5,208 bases of DNA. Origin: Elusimicrobiota bacterium (GTDB taxonomy: Bacteria; Elusimicrobiota; Elusimicrobia; JACQJN01). The stretch is from assembly GCA_016205045.1 (NCBI GenBank), contig JACQJM010000148.1, positions 1-5,208 on the forward strand, given 5' to 3'. Below the pieces are notes generated by a model. The model had not been told where the DNA came from. It searched no databases and saw only the letters and a list, made by a program, of their open reading frames with translations. This document shows positions 5,031 to 5,208 of the stretch, one piece after another (the first letter of the stretch is position 1; every line of letters begins with the position of its first letter). A program made the translations under genes and the position numbers.

Positions 5031-5208
5031 GGTAAATATAAGGTTATTCGGGTGCAGCGAAAATTTCCGGGCACTTTGCCCAGGGGTCCTGCCTCCCGGT
5101 TCGCCCCTCGGCTTCCCTCACTCCACCCATCCCCTGCTAGGGTAGCGAGATGTGGTCCACCGTTCACCTTACGTTGCGGGACCGATGGGCTGGAACCGAA
5201 GTCACCCC
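5031..5208. other. GC-rich stretch with no convincing gene
   Basis: From about 5041 to the right edge the sequence is rich in C-runs on the + strand. A 19-codon + frame from ATG 5150 and a - frame from the edge to a TGA near 5001 are both open, but neither has recognisable protein character. It may be the upstream regulatory region of the ATPase unit or the start of something outside the window. Confidence 0.4.
5069..5081 (-). promoter_or_regulatory. Small dyad upstream of the sigma-54 promoter, possible operator or enhancer
   Basis: GGGCA-CTT-TGCCC is a perfect 5-bp dyad centred about 72 bp upstream of the predicted +1. This is slightly close for a sigma-54 enhancer (commonly 80-200 bp) and the arms are short. 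Weak evidence. Confidence 0.2.

Noticed and set aside
5051..5090. Resemblance of the GC-rich right edge to an insertion-sequence end
   Set aside because: No terminal inverted repeat partner or transposase is visible in the window, so it cannot be supported.
5001..5206. - strand frame open from the right edge to a TGA at about 5001
   Set aside because: Residue composition (Gly/Arg/Pro-rich, no motif) looks like GC-rich non-coding DNA, and it would run through the sigma-54 promoter.
5150..5207. ATG-started + frame open to the right edge
   Set aside because: Only 19 codons are visible, with a poor ribosome binding site and no family resemblance; not supportable as a gene.

Overview
The window is about 5.2 kb of mid-GC bacterial DNA. 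It carries a compact signalling operon on the + strand, followed tail-to-tail by a metal-transporting P-type ATPase on the - strand. The cytoplasmic PAS/HisKA kinase, the NtrC-type sigma-54 activator and two good -24/-12 promoters point to a Gram-negative-type environmental bacterium that uses sigma-54. The sequence alone does not let me name a phylum. No tRNA, rRNA, CRISPR array or full transposase gene was seen.

Region 14-2967 (+) holds three genes. The first is a PAS-domain histidine kinase whose frame is open at the left edge, so its N-terminus may lie outside the window. The second is a sigma-54 activator (receiver plus AAA+) that ends without the usual Fis-type DNA-binding domain. The third is a short stand-alone receiver with its own apparent sigma-54 promoter. 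Kinase and activator are separated by an unusual ~200 bp element (about 1141-1342). Its 17-bp perfect terminal inverted repeats and three more internal stems together fold into a four-way-junction-like structure. ATGATCCC occurs at both ends, and both junctions are ATGA stop/start overlaps. The element's right end forms the ribosome binding site of the activator gene, and its left end can base-pair with that site. This looks like an inserted mobile or structured-RNA element that kept, or took over, translational coupling inside an operon.

Region 2965-3003 is a 17-bp perfect hairpin whose two ends are the TAA stop codons of the convergent receiver and ATPase genes.

Region 3001-5030 (-) encodes a 621-residue P1B ATPase with a TPC metal motif and QExxD in the last helix (P1B-5-like), and no N-terminal metal-binding domain. 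Upstream lie a near-consensus sigma-54 promoter, a near-perfect Shine-Dalgarno and a tiny ORF in the ATPase frame. An overlapping +1 frame looks more protein-like, so this may be a frameshifted small gene or a leader. Nothing convincing is coded in 5031-5208.

Working model (inference): the kinase senses a cytoplasmic signal, perhaps redox because its PAS resembles the NifL/Aer group. It phosphorylates the sigma-54 activator, which without a DNA-binding domain would act from solution on sigma-54 promoters, including those of the ATPase unit and the stand-alone receiver.
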